From positions 15,183,231 through 15,247,230 of the forward strand of contig OX463815.1 in assembly GCA_949825045.1 (NCBI GenBank): a stretch of 64,000 bases of DNA, written 5' to 3'. Shown in pieces: positions 40,566-52,499 of the stretch. Position numbers and translations under genes: made by a program. A model generated the notes under the pieces. It did not search any database, had not been told where the DNA came from, and worked only from the letters and a program-made list of their open reading frames with translations. Position 1 is the first letter of the stretch. Each line of letters begins with the position of its first letter. This DNA is from Argyresthia goedartella (lineage: Eukaryota; Arthropoda; Insecta; Lepidoptera; Argyresthiidae).

Positions 40566-40920
40566 TCACCGGATTCATCTGGTGAACCGTGATAGGTAGT
40601 GAGTTGAAACTTTCCCTCAATATACCTATGTATTTTAGTTGCCGCAATAACACAACACGAGATTCTATAACTCCCCATAAAAGAAACAAATTATATCATT
40701 TCGCGGCTTATCACATGCTTGTGACTTGTGGTGAAGCAATTCGTTTGATATCGGTAGCGCAATCTTTAAGTTCTATTTTCTTGTACGATGGTACGGAACA
40801 CTGCATGTGCGTGTGCGACCGCAATTGAGCGATTTTATTTTAGGCAGCTCTTTTAGGTATTTTTAATATTAATTACATACATAGATATGCAAAACTGTAA
40901 AACTCACTAGTTTGAATTCT

Positions 40921-43800
40921 CAATAGTCAATAGTCAATAGTCAAAGTACTTTATTACTGTAGATATTTACATATACTTAGCAAACGTCATTTTTTGCCTC
41001 TTCTCTACATTGGACCACTGTGGGAGAAGAAGGGCGTAGAAACTCCCACAGATTTATTTTTAGATCTCTTTTAAAAATAGGTTGTGCTTAACTAATACAA
41101 ATATGAAAAATTTAATTGTTATGATTAATAAGCAGGAATAAATAATTACAAAAATATTAACAGCAAGGTCTGTGTTGAGCCGGATTAACCCCATACAGTC
41201 CTGTCATTTAAGTAATCTTGAACATTGTAATATCCCTTTTTCGACAAAGTCGCTTTAACATGCTTTTTAAATTGCTCAAATGGCAATTTCAAAATCTCCA
41301 GAGGTATCTTATTGTAGTAGAGAACGCACTGACCCTTGAAAGAATTGCTAACCTTCGCGAGTCTAAAACGGGGCGCACATAGTCTGTGATTAATTCTTAG
41401 GTTAACATTACAGCTGTCGCTAAGTTTGGAAAATGTTGTAAGGTTCTTGCGTACATACATTATATTTTCGAAAATAAATTGACTAGCTACTGTTAGTATG
41501 TCAATTTCTTTAAAAAGCTCTCTTAAGGAGTCTGTTCGTTTTAAATTATAAATTGCTCGAATAGCTCTTTTCTGTAAAATAAAAATAGTTTGAATATCCG
41601 CTGCTTTCCCCCACAACAAGATACCATAGGACATCACACTATGAAAGTAACTAAAATATACTAGCCTAGATGTAGCCACATCCGTGCTTTGTCTGATGTT
41701 CCTAACAGCGTAAGCCGCAGAACTTAATTTACCAGCCAATTTATCTATGTGGGGTCCCCACTGCATTTTGCTATCAATGGTTATTCCAAGAAACTTCGTA
41801 TCATTTACCAATTCTAACGTGCTGTTGTCTAACACCAAACTGGTCTCAACTTGCCTGACATTTGGAAGTGAGAATTTGATACACTTGGTTTTACCAGCGT
41901 TTAACAATAAATTATTAACTGTGAACCAATTCAAGGTTAAAGACAATACACCATTAACATCATCAAAATCTCCTTTTTGTCTTTCAATTTTGAAGACCAT
42001 TGAAGTATCATCAGCAAACAACACTATGTCAGTCAATTTCTCCACCATGAAAGGCAGATCATTAATATATACCAGGAATAAGAAAGGGCCTAATATAGAA
42101 CCTTGTGGAACGCCAATTTTAACACCCGATCCATCAGATTTTACGCCGTTAACTTTTGCCTTTTGAATTCTATTGCTTAGGTATGATCTTAGTAGATCCA
42201 ACGCTTTATTTCTAACTCCGTAATGATTTAATTTAATTAATAGCGTATTATGATCAACACAATCAAACGCCTTCGACAGGTCGCAAAAAACTCCGATAGC
42301 ATCCTGTGCGGCCTCCCATGCAGAATAAATATGAGATACAAGGGTAATACCTGCATCCGTAGTTGATTTACCCCTAGTGAAACCGTATTGTTTGGCGTGG
42401 AGTTGTTTTGTACGGTTGAAGTGTGAGAGCATTTGATTGAGTATAATCTTTGAAATATTTTACTTAGTGTTGGAAGAACAGATATTGGTCTGAAATTTGA
42501 AGGATTGCCCTTATCTCCCGATTTGAACAGCGGTATAAGTTTACTGTGTTTCATGAGGTCTGGAAAAGCCCCATCGTCAACACATTTATTGAATATATAA
42601 GCTAAGTGTGGGGCTATAACTAGAATTACTGAACCAATGACTTTGACTGATATACTCCACAGGTCTTCCGTATTTTTTAAGTTAAGTAATTTAAACGTTT
42701 TGACAATGTCCTGGGGATATACATGATGAAATTTTAAATATACATTACTGACGCTAGTGTTATTTTTTAATAAAGTCTCTGCTTCAAATGGAGATGAATT
42801 TAGACGGTCCGTTGTGAGTACGGGTACATTGGTGAAGAATGTTTCAAAAGCTCGAGCAACATCAGCGTTGGATTTAGCAACATCATCACCTATCTTTAGG
42901 CAGAAATCACTGTCCCTTGGTATAACTTTGCCAGTTTCGCGGTTTATTATTTGCTAAACTGTTTTCATTCTATTATTTGAATTTTGAATTTTTCTATTAA
43001 TGTGTAAAGTTTTTGCAGTTCTACAAACCAACTTGAAAGTTTTGGAATATTTTTTAACATAGTCATGAAATTTTCGATCAAAGTTATAGGTTTTTTGATC
43101 ATAAAGGTCATACAAGATAACTCTACTTTTACGAATTCCAAACGTTGCCCAGTCATTAAATTTAGATTTACCGTTGAAGTCACTGACTTTCTTTAATTTG
43201 AAAACTTTATTGAATTCTGTCTGAATAATGTTGAAGAAGTCTGAGTAGATTTTGTTTGGGTTCTGTTCATTAAAATCCGGTACTGGCAAGTTTATATCTA
43301 AGTTTTTCGTATATGTCTCTAGTCTATGGGATGTAATAGGCCTATAAAATGATGGACCAGTCTTATCCTTAATAGTAATTGGGAATGAAACTGTTTGACC
43401 ACTGTGATCGGAGGGTAAACAGTTAATTACACTTTTACTTGTGAATGCACAGTCACAAAAAACGTTATCTAAGCAAGTTTGGCTGGTAAGTGTAATTCTA
43501 GTCGGCTCTAGAAATACATGACATAAATTAAATGATTTGAACAGAGTTATTAATCGTCGCTTCAGTGTTGTATCTACAAGCAGATCTACATTAAGATCGC
43601 CACAAATAATTAACTTATTTCTGTTATTACAAAGTTTAATGAGGACTTCCTCCATAATTTTCTCAAATATTTCGAAATCGCCATGGCCTTTTTCATCCCT
43701 CGGTGGCCTGTAGACACAAACAATAATATGGCTATCTAACTCAACACAGGATACCTCTATTAAATCTATTATCTCTATTATCACGGTCTCAGTAGGTATG
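40921..43800 (-). mobile_element. Daphne-type LINE, minus strand, 5' truncated, 2.9 kb
   Basis: The best preserved Daphne-type copy. Its 3' tail is a ttgacta microsatellite (40921-40946 on the plus strand as caatagt units). The 3' untranslated region spans 40947-41184, and ORF2 fills the rest up to the truncation near 43800 inside the endonuclease. Sister copies are at 32026-33868 and 44890-45250, both plus strand. Confidence 0.92.
41185..43784 (-). pseudogene. Daphne-type ORF2 (endonuclease part, RT, C-terminal domain)
   Basis: The minus-strand frame opens in the endonuclease (IIVCVYRPPRDEKG, CGDLNVDLL, CLDNVFCD, PSDHSG). It passes a TAG at 42954-42956 and continues in the same frame through NFRPISVLPTLSKIF to about 42440. 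A one-base-type frameshift there leads to the frame ending at 41185. That frame has GVFCDLSKAFDCVDH, IGVPQGSILGPFLF, catalytic FADD at 42007-42018, LGITIDSKMQWG, and the SYGILLWG and LQKRAIRAIYNL blocks. It ends with a C-terminal NVQDYLNDR segment. Only these two defects stand between the fragment and an open frame, but the N-terminus of the endonuclease is missing. Confidence 0.92.
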
Positions 43801-44796
43801 AGTCATAAAAGTTGCGAATAACGTTTACTATAAGGTAGTTGTAATTCGAAAGCTGAAAGTTTCAGTGAGAATATGTACGAGAATGTTATTGTGTATCATT
43901 TCACAACTACATACAATCTGAATAAGAACCTTAATTTCTAACCTACCGCTGCCGCCATACTCTCTGTACCGTCTAACTAATTCATAGTTAGTTCGACCAT
44001 AGTTGCAGGTGTGCTGGTGGTCCGTAGAGTTTCTATTTAACAGCTTAAACTTTGCTCGCAAACCGTCACTAAGCACAGCGCTCTACAAAACCTACACCTG
44101 CTTAGCTTTACACCTATCATATTCCATATTTCAAGAGACTTAGAGTTCAATTAAAGATGTGGTGTGAATAGCTTACTCTGAACGTGACTGCAACCACGGA
44201 ATTGCCTACGACTAGGTAAACATGGCCTGGATCGCATATGGATTGTAAATAACTTTAAGTGTGTTCTAGTGTAACACTTTAGTATGCCGAAGTAAAATTG
44301 GCATTGGTACTACCAGTAATCTTTTCACATTCACACAGGCCGCCATGCGCACATATTGCTGAGTTTTAGGATGCATTACGGGTGTGCAGGACGCATATTC
44401 GTAAATTCCCGACGCTTTAGCCGCCCAAAGTAGCTTCGTAAATAGCATCGTATCGGACTAACGCGTCAGCTATTTACAAGACCCCGACGTGCGCATATAT
44501 ACGATCGTGTATACGAACAAGCGTGCAGGACTGGGTCAGTCTTCTACAGTTCTGCTACTTATTGCTACAATTTCACTAAGATCATTCAGCTACAACTTAT
44601 TAGTAGTACCTATGTACTAACATTAGGTGTATATTTTTCTACCATGATTGTTTTCTGTAGGCTGTACCTGACAAATCATCTCACTCAATATGAAGTAACA
44701 ATTTTAAGACCCCACTGCGCCAGATGGAAGGTAATTATTTGTAAAGATCGTGAAAGAGACATAGCCTAATTTAATTTTAGTGAAAAAACATAATGT
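43801..44796. other. Non-coding stretch
   Basis: Short minus-strand frames at 43828-44076 and 44266-44448 have no domain. Nothing else recognised. Confidence 0.4.
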
Positions 44797-44870
44797 TGGA
44801 TTTTAGGTGGCAAAATGTAGTTACAAAGTTATTGTTGCGGCTACATTCATCCTCCATTTAGGTAACAAGT
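44797..44870 (+). repeat. Fragment of the dispersed moth repeat (plus)
   Basis: Matches about 39055-39125 with substitutions: ttggatttt, ggcaaaatgt, ttgcggctac, cctccat. Confidence 0.55.
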
Positions 44871-44889
44871 TGCATAAACCATATAATGT

Positions 44890-45250
44890 TAAACAAAAAA
44901 ATAATCACGGTCTAGTTGCGCCCCGGTTTAGACTCGCGAAACCAATACTTTGCATTCCCTAAACAACATAATACCTCTGTAGATTTTGAAATTGCCATTT
45001 GAGCAATTTAAAAACCATGTAAAAACGTATTTGGCTAAAAAGGGATATCACAATGTTCAAGAATACCTAAATGAGTGAGGGACTGTATGGGGTTAATCTT
45101 ACTCATCACAGAACTCTCTGTTAATCATTTTGTAATTATTTATTCCCTCTTATTATTTAAAATAATTAATATTGTAATATTTGTACTAGTTCAACACAAA
45201 CAATGTTTATAAGAGATCTAAAAATAAATCAAACTCATACTCATACTAAA
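44890..45250 (+). mobile_element. Daphne-type LINE 3' fragment, plus strand
   Basis: Follows the end of the Daphne-type C-terminal domain and its 3' untranslated region: catttgagcaatttaaaaac, gggatatcacaatgttcaag, gactgtatggggttaatctt, then gtaattatttattccctctt. It is a third copy, truncated to its last 360 bp. A ctcatact tail follows at about 45233-45245. Confidence 0.8.
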
Positions 45251-45371
45251 AACTTTACTGCAAATTAATTAAAAATAATGTCAAACACTTATTTAATTCT
45301 CATATACATGGATAAAAATAAAATATGATTAACTAAACTAATGAGTACATGACTGATTAAGGTTAGAGTTT

Positions 45372-45455
45372 AAAAAAGGAAATCTCCCTTTCAAGTCATT
45401 TGCTACGGAACCTTAAACGTGCCAAGTCCGACACGCACCTGGCCAGATTTTTTTT
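45372..45455 (-). repeat. Fragment of the dispersed moth repeat (minus)
   Basis: The reverse strand reads ctggccaggtgcgtgtcgga and ggttccgtagca, the left end of the 38949-39416 repeat. Confidence 0.55.
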
Positions 45456-45686
45456 GTGATTTATGGCGGAATCTCGCAAAGGAAAAGGAGACTCCATTAA
45501 CTCTCCCAGTGCTTCGGAAATACAGCTGTCAGAGAAGATAGCACCAAAAAACTCTACGGGGACGATTTTTTTTTAATTTTCGCCATATATATATTTTTTG
45601 TCATCACACAATGTACAATCTACAAATAATCTAATCTATAAGAGGTAAACACCGACCGTGATATAACAAAAAATATAATGATTTAA

Positions 45687-45750
45687 AGATGACATGGTTG
45701 GTAGCAGTTTCGCAACTTAGGGTGCTGGGTTCGAATCCCCGGACTTATAA
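45687..45750 (+). repeat. tRNA-like head, possible SINE fragment
   Basis: A perfect B box ggttcgaatcc at 45728-45738 follows an A-box-like tggttggtagcag at about 45695. No complete cloverleaf and no recognised body. Confidence 0.35.
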
Positions 45751-46484
45751 TATTTTATTATTTTTAATAGTTAAGTTTTCTTGTACGATTGTACGATATC
45801 ATGATATTGTTATTGTTTATGTTCTTAAAAATATATTTCCGTCTATTTTTTGTATTGTTTATAGTCTAGAAATACTGAGAAACCGTTCACCTGCGTACGA
45901 GCAGATTCTGCGGACGAAAATCGTGGCCGAAAGAAAAATTTGTTTCAAGATACAAAACAATAACTATAACTCGTATTTTATCAGAACTTAATTCTGATTA
46001 GATCTAACTTATCTTATTTCATCAATGCTGTTCATCAATACAGACCAAGATTTTAAGTATACTGACCTCACTTGAAATATTTTTGTATTGTGCAATAAAG
46101 TCTAAAAATAACGTTATGAATAGGTAGTAGATATAATAGTCTTTAATAAGTATCACGAATAGCTTGGCTACTAATGATTTCGAAAAATTGGCACATTTTT
46201 CTAAAAAACCGTTTTCTTTTATTAAGGAAACACTGAAGAATATACTTCCCCACATAAAAGATACATTTTTATAAATATAGGTATCTACATTATTATAAAT
46301 AATAATCATATCTGAAGAAGGAATCGAAGAAGTAGTGATCAAACGAACTTACCTCAAGTGAAGTTCGATCTTTATATCATCATGCTCCCTAAACCATAAA
46401 ACCAGAAATAAAATACACGCTAAAGATTTTTCGATTCTACTTGATTTCCAAAATTTCGAAATTGCATTTTGCTAACTGTGTAGG
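45751..46484. other. Non-coding stretch
   Basis: Frames at 45689-45991 and 46022-46342 carry no domain and lie in AT-rich sequence. Nothing supported. Confidence 0.4.
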
Positions 46485-47569
46485 AGTTTGGTATTGTTAT
46501 ATAGATATAGGCCACATCTCACCAAACACTCTTTATTCCAAGATTCACGAAGGTCGTCTTTTCCCGCGCCATAAGATCGGTAATTTCACTGCTCAAACAA
46601 TATAAAGCGGTGGATCATTGCATTGAAATAGTTGGTACAGGACCATGAAAATTGGCAGTATAGTAATAAGGCTAAGGTCCAACAGTGGGTTATGTTAATG
46701 ATTAGGATGATGTTAATAATGATGACAATGAAAGAATGTTCTTAAAAAACACATTGACTGGTTTTTTTTCTTGTGAAAATATAAAAGTTTACATGCATTT
46801 ACGTCCCGCGAGCAGGCACCATACCCACAAATATAATTAGCCGTAGGAAAACCAATCAGACCTTAAGACAATTCCAGCAGCCATTCTGGCACTGGACTTT
46901 TTTTAACAGCGCCAATTTATTTAATTGGCCTGTTGTTGTCTCTGTTTCAATGAGGAGGCTTGACCTCTTTCGTTTCAACAAACCCCCTGTCTTTTACTGC
47001 ATATGGATTATGTTCAAGACGCCAGAAGTGTAAACAGTTTCAATTCGTCTACGTGCGGAGCAGCATTCCTTGTTTCTGTTTCAATGGGGCGGCTCTGCCC
47101 CCAGCAGCAGTGGTTGTTTCAGTTTCCGCCCCCCAGCTCCTTGTCATTTACTCTCTTCTTATTACATTCACGACGCTAGAAAGGGTCAAGAGCTCCAATC
47201 GTATCTGCTCCGGTTTATAAGACCTTCCTACCCCCTAAGCCTGGCAATAGTGGCCGGCACCTTTAGCTTGGCGTGTTGATCCATAAAGGTTACCTTTTAC
47301 TGGGCAAAAAATGCTTCTGCGTTCATGTAGACTAAACTTTTGATTTTAAAAATGAAAGCTAAAGAGATATAAACACAAAAAGTTTTGGATCGGCAATTTT
47401 AAGATCACGAACCATGAATACCGCATATGAAGGACCCTAATGATCCAACGCTTTATATTGTTTAGCAGTGAAATTACTGATTATTATGCGGGAAAGACGA
47501 CGTTCTCAAAACTTGGAAAATAGAGTGTTTGGTGAGATGTGGCCTAGAACATAATTATAATACCAAACT
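46485..47569. mobile_element. Non-autonomous TIR element, about 1.1 kb, TIRs about 140 bp
   Basis: The left end (46485-46630) and the complement of the right end (47430-47569) align over about 140 bp. Shared blocks include agtttggtatt, ggccacatctcaccaaacac, cgtcgtctt, gtaatttcactgct and aacaatataaagcg. The interior holds two GC-richer, loosely similar segments (about 46937-47040 and 47068-47215) and no transposase. Superfamily and target duplication could not be fixed. The 86-codon frame at 46960-47220 is in this interior and I do not call it a gene. Confidence 0.82.
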
Positions 47570-47940
47570 GATACAAAGTTTGCAAAACACAATTTTGAAA
47601 TTTGGGTAGTAAAGTAGTATCCAAAAATGACAATAAAAACACTCATCCGATAGTGGGTTAGTAGAAACGAAAACTCTACAATAGAGCAAGTTTGTGACAT
47701 AGCCAATAGTAAGAACACGCTTATGTGACGCAACTGCACTATAATAGCACTAAAATGTATCTTATAAAAAATAATAAATAAAAATAAAAAGCCTTTTAAT
47801 GTCTCATAATAAAAACTAGGGTATAATATTTCATTTTTCATGTATTAAATAAATTTAAATTAGGTACTTTATTATTTTTAATATTATAGCAGATTGATTA
47901 TTATTATTAATTGTAAAAAAAAAATGTTGTCGTGCTAATT
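47570..47940. other. AT-rich non-coding stretch
   Basis: Nothing recognised apart from short TTA/ATT runs. Confidence 0.4.
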
Positions 47941-48785
47941 TTATGAGAGCCCTGATCGGGTGAAGACCTCCTCTAAGCGATGCCACTCTTCCCTATCTTC
48001 CGCGCGTTTCAGCCAGTCCTTTCCTGCGACCTCCACAATGTCGTCCGACCTTCTCTTGTTTGGCCGTCCCGGTCGTCGTCGTCCTTCTTCTGGTCCCTTC
48101 CACTCCGTCGCTGCCTTAGTCCATCTGCCGTCTTTCAATTTAGCCAGGTGTCCAGCCCATCTCCACTTCATCCTTGTCACGTGTTCGACGGCGTCGATGA
48201 CTTTTGTTTTTTATTTTATTTCTGAACTTCGTTTTCTATCTTTTAGCCTTACATTGGTTATACTTCTCTCTATCGCCTTCTGGCATATGGAGATTTTTCT
48301 TGCGATTTCAGCAGTAAGTGTCCAGGTTTGAGTGAGGGAAGTATTCATGTGTTAAGTATTTTAGACTTCAGTTTTATTGGTATATCTCCTTTTAAAATCT
48401 CTTTCATGGACCAATATTTCTTCCATGCTATGGTGATAGGTCGTTCTATTTCTTCTTTGTCTACATTTCTGAAAGATATCATTTTCCCTGAGTAAATGTT
48501 CTCGTCTACATATTCAATTTCTTGATTTACGATCTTTATTGGGACCTTTCCCGCCTTTGTCATGATCTTTGTTTTTGTGAAATTCATTTCGAGTCCTGCT
48601 CTATGGCTATGATAACTTAATTCGCTCATCATGTTTTCCAGTTATTTTGGTTCTCTCGCAAATAGTACTATATCATCTGCAAATCTTAAGTGGCTCAAGT
48701 ACTTGCCTCCGATGTTTATGCCACTTTTTGTCCAGTCAATGCGATGGACAATCGATTCCAGCACCGCACGCTCGCCTCTGCTCAT
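47941..48785 (-). pseudogene. RTE-type LINE fragment, RT thumb and C-terminus
   Basis: Minus-strand coding begins at about 48785 with RGERAVLESIVHRIDW, then the catalytic FADD in HLRFADDIVLFA near 48680. After a TAA at 48642-48644 it continues in frame with GLEMNFTKTKIMT and a thumb region to 48345. A frameshift leads to the last 80 residues (MKWRWAGHLAKLKDGRW, GRPNKRRSDDIVEVAG, DREEWHRLEEVF), the characteristic C-terminus of RTE LINEs in insects. The copy is truncated on both sides. Confidence 0.88.
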
Positions 48786-49881
48786 GAATTATTTTTTAAC
48801 CTCACCATTGTTATTTCTGTGAAATACGCAAATCACGTTTAGTAAGAAAAAAATAGTAAAATCCAGTGGCGTTCTCCGAGCCAAAAAGTAACGGATTAAT
48901 TAGGCTCTGCAATACTCTGCATGTAATACTGAGTAAGCCTTTTTAATTCGCGCCAACACCACACATTCTCTTTGGTGTTTAATCCCTTGCTAGTGTGAGA
49001 AATTTGAGGATTTATGTTGAGTATACTATTATAATATAACTCTTCATATCGCTGGGAATGATTCCATTTAAAATTTAAAGTCTAGGGAGTCGGTATTACA
49101 ATTCGCATTTTGGAGTAGCGCGAATGTAGTGGAGGCGTAAAGTAATACCAGGATAGAGGTGTTATAAACCCAAACACTCTAAATGAAAAGCCGTAAAACA
49201 GCCCACTACTCGTAAAATAAAACATTACTTATGAGTACCATACTCAATGCTTATAAAAGAATTCGTTTGAGAACGAATTGTATTTTTTCATCAGAGATGC
49301 CTCCCATGTTTCAAGGCGCACTTATTTTCTGAGATTATCCGTCCAAATTCCTTTGAATTGCGTAATAAAAAGACAACACTTAAGAGACGCGAAGTCGCTA
49401 CTATCCTTTCGTGCCATAAATGAATACATAAAGCCAGGTATATTTTTGAGGGTTAAAAAAATATAATTAGGTTTTTTCAAGCCAACTTTGAGCATAGATA
49501 CTGGCGACGCACCAGCCATGTCTTACTCAAACCACGTAGATCTACGTATGACCCCTTGATAACTCACAATTAACTACATATATGAACTTTGGCATATATG
49601 TACATTAAATTCTCTAAGATTGCGTTTATCTCGATTGCTTATCACTTTTCTTTAAATTATCTTGAAAAATAATTATGAGTCATCGTTTAATGAGCTTTTT
49701 ACAAACTAAAATAACAAGTTGTTCTTTGGGAACAAAACCAGAGCTTTAAAAAAATTGCTCGAGAGATGAATATAACGGTGAGATAATGAAACAGTCGATC
49801 TGTTATATTTATTTTTATCTACGCACGTATCATAAATGCTCAAAAATCGACTCAGAAACCATATGCGGATATGGTAATTTA
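48786..49881. other. Non-coding stretch
   Basis: No gene or repeat recognised; small frames at 49278-49519 and 49706-49888 look accidental. Confidence 0.4.
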
Positions 49882-49954
49882 TAAACAAACTAATTTTACT
49901 TTAACGTATCGATTAATCGATTAATTGATGCGTTAAAGTAAAATGTTTTGTTTA
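49882..49954. repeat. Fold-back sequence with ATCGATTAATCGAT centre
   Basis: Arms attttactttaacg (49893-49906) and cgttaaagtaaaat (49931-49944) are exact complements, with near-matching taaacaaa and tttgttta outside. Between them is a perfect 14-bp palindrome atcgattaatcgat at 49908-49921. Confidence 0.82.
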
Positions 49955-50088
49955 TTCCTCGACTCGATTCCTCGGCGGGCAGGTTTTCCAAGAGAGTATT
50001 TTGAGAAACAATTCACAACTAGAATGGGTTCATAATTGGGGAAGCCTTTCCCTGAATAGGCCACCCTGATTCGCTCATTGAAACTGCA

Positions 50089-50102
50089 GGGGGGGGGGGG
50101 GG
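50089..50102 (+). repeat. G14 homopolymer
   Basis: Fourteen consecutive G in a GC-richer island (about 49960-50230) that carries no recognised coding region. A G-quadruplex-prone or assembly-sensitive site. Confidence 0.9.
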
Positions 50103-50230
50103 CAGGTGTCACCTCGTGGCACCGACTGCTGAACCCCAACTGGATGACTTGCGCCACTCCACCCGTCTCAACGATGATCTCTCATTCTGTCTACCTACTC
50201 GTAACCCAAAGGCCGTACAGTTGCGGGCTA

Positions 50231-50974
50231 CACGCCATCATACACAAAAACACACAGAAATCATATACTAACAAAGGCGAGCTTAACAATAGCTCTTCCA
50301 GTAAGCCGTAGATGTACGATAAACGTAGACATAAAAAATACTGCCCTTTTTATGAAATTTCTGGCCAATGTTGGACACATACCTATTAGAATACATATTA
50401 ATGTAGCAATACAAGTACGCTACATAAACTACTCACCTCGCGCTTCATAAAATACGTTTCACAAGTTTTTTTTTATTAGAGCCCCGGCACTAAAAAGTTC
50501 AAACTAAATAACCTGCCTGACTCTTTCAAACTTAAATAAAACTCACGTAGATTCTATAAAATTCCTTCCGAATCCAGCGAGACGTGGTAAAACATATTCA
50601 ACTCATGCTCTAAAACTCGCGTAATTACACGTATTATTTAAGCCGTGAAGTTATCGCTTAAGTTGGTAAAGCACCAACATCGCGTGAAATTGGGTAAGCC
50701 TACGTTGTGCGGTAAACGGTTGCGCAAGGAAGAACCGGAAACCGAATATGCCCTAGTTCCGATGCGCATTAAACCCATATTGTTCACTTGAACAACATTT
50801 AGGATGATTAATCCGCTTTCGGTACACTTAACCTCCATTCTCTACACATACTGCTATGCTAAGCTCACGTTTATTTCAAACAATACAATTAGTCTAATAA
50901 AGTATATAAGATAGTCTAGGAACAAGCATTACTACTACGAGTAAACGTACGTATGGTATGTCACAGAGGTCTAG
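50231..50974. other. Non-coding stretch
   Basis: Nothing recognised on either strand. Confidence 0.4.
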
Positions 50975-51071
50975 GTCCAGGTCTTGGATGTTTTTATGTG
51001 TGTGACGTCCCAACTCCTGCGACACAGGGTAGGTTAGTGTGGGGCCAGAAGCATATATATATGCCTGTATA
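50975..51071 (+). repeat. SINE body fragment (family C)
   Basis: ggtcttggatgtttttatgt, gtgtgacgtc, cacagggta and tagtgtggggccagaagca match the body of the SINE at 53892-54140. The head is missing and the right side is cut by the TIR element starting at 51072. Confidence 0.75.
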
Positions 51072-51845
51072 CAGGCGGTCCCATAAGTCATGTCCCACAG
51101 CGACACCGAAGGTAGACCTGCTTTTGATGCATCGAATAAGCCTAACATGTCTTCAGTGAATGTTGCATGCAGTACGAGCTATCATTGGTTTAAATGTTTT
51201 ATTATTTGTATTGGTTTTAATGCCAGCCATTTCTTAGATAGCCCTCCCTTTTAGGATAGAATAGTTACTTAATCGTGCGACGACTCTCAAATCCGTCAAA
51301 TTAATCTGTTCATCACTTTTACTCTTATACATCTTAATAATAATGGAAAAGTCGGTAGCAAATGAGACACCAGCAGTGTTGTTCTTACTCATTTATTAAT
51401 AGGCAAAGCCCTGATTTGATGAGTAAAGGTGGCAACAAATTCCTCTTTCATGTGTGCGTTAGTTTTGCGCTTTTCTTGAATTGGCATATCATAGACAAGT
51501 TCTTGAAGGTATTTTCTTATACCGTAACTAGTATTCTTTTTCACGGCAGCTGATCAAATAATATTTCGCTGAAGATTAACGTTACGACTAAAGTCATCAT
51601 TTTCCCGTATTCTACTTCAGGTACCAACAAAATACAACTGGTGTCGTCTTAAATAACTGTACACGATAGCTAGAAATTAAAAAAAAGCTTAAAGGAAGGT
51701 CTATCCAAGAAATGACTGGCACTAACCTTGTAAAAAATTGTTTTTTTTTTTATTAAAACATTTAAACCAACGATATCTCGAGTTGTATGCAACTTTCACT
51801 AAAGTCATTCGATGCACTACATGACATGACTTATGGTACACCCTG
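51072..51845. mobile_element. Non-autonomous TIR element with TA duplication, 774 bp
   Basis: Left and right ends are inverted repeats of about 170 bp: ccataagtcatgtc, gcatcgaat, gttgcat, cgttggtttaaatgttt and cagtcatttcttgg-like blocks recur in reverse at the right end. Outer ends read cagg and cctg, and TA stands on both sides (51070-51071 and 51846-51847). That points to a Tc1/mariner-type non-autonomous element. No transposase frame is present. Confidence 0.75.
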
Positions 51846-51847
51846 TA

Positions 51848-52380
51848 AATGATACATTTATACAGGGTTTATGGTATCGTAATGGCTCACGATAATTACA
51901 AGTTTAGTTTCAAATTATAGAGCAACTCTGGGGAAGTCACAACACAACTCATTTAAAACACGCTGAACGAGTTAATTAAGAGACGCAGCGGTGTGTGAAA
52001 TTGTAAACGAAGCGATATATGAAAACATTTACTAGATTCTAGGGCACTAGCCACCCCCTGCCCCCTCTGCCCCTTGCCCTTTAGTACCCTGTTTTAGTGG
52101 GTACATATTTAAATAAACAAAATCAGAACAAATAATGAGTCAAAATATATAGTCATTTGATATAAATTCTAAATCCACAAACTCGGGATGCATGATGTTC
52201 AAAATACAAAATGTATAATGGTCAAAATTCATAAGGGTTTACACATATTTGGCTTGGAATGCATGATCCTTAGGTAATGATTATTTTTATTTGTCTTCCT
52301 TTAGGACTGTATAACCGAAATATATCGGTACCAAAACAAAACGGTTGGGCGCCCGACCATTATTATTACGGTAGTTAAAC
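51848..52380. other. Non-coding stretch
   Basis: AT-rich with a C-rich segment at about 52054-52080; no gene recognised. Confidence 0.4.
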
Positions 52381-52499
52381 CTCGCGCCACGAATTAAGAG
52401 CGTTGGGCGACGTTGGAGGTAATTACTGCGCCTATGTACAGGTATTGAAAAGTGACTACTGCGCATTCACGGCCACCACTCATAACGTGTGGCGCGACG
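52381..52499 (+). mobile_element. Small MITE, copy 1 (119 bp)
   Basis: The ends cgcgccac and gtggcgcg are inverted, and gaattaagagc on the left is echoed by ctcataac on the right. The interior gttgggcgacgttgg, attgaaaagt and gactactgcgc is shared with 63771-63876. Confidence 0.7.

Noticed and set aside
45687..45750. Complete tRNA gene
   Set aside because: Only A- and B-box-like motifs are present; arms of a cloverleaf do not pair convincingly.
46960..47220. 86-codon plus-strand frame inside the TIR element as a transposase remnant
   Set aside because: No catalytic motif or similarity to known transposases visible.
47960..48331. 123-codon plus-strand frame
   Set aside because: Lies opposite the RTE C-terminus, which has clear family motifs on the minus strand.
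49960..50230. GC-richer island around G14 as a coding exon
   Set aside because: The only frame (minus, 49933-50157) has no domain and no splice context; the G run is the sole notable item.
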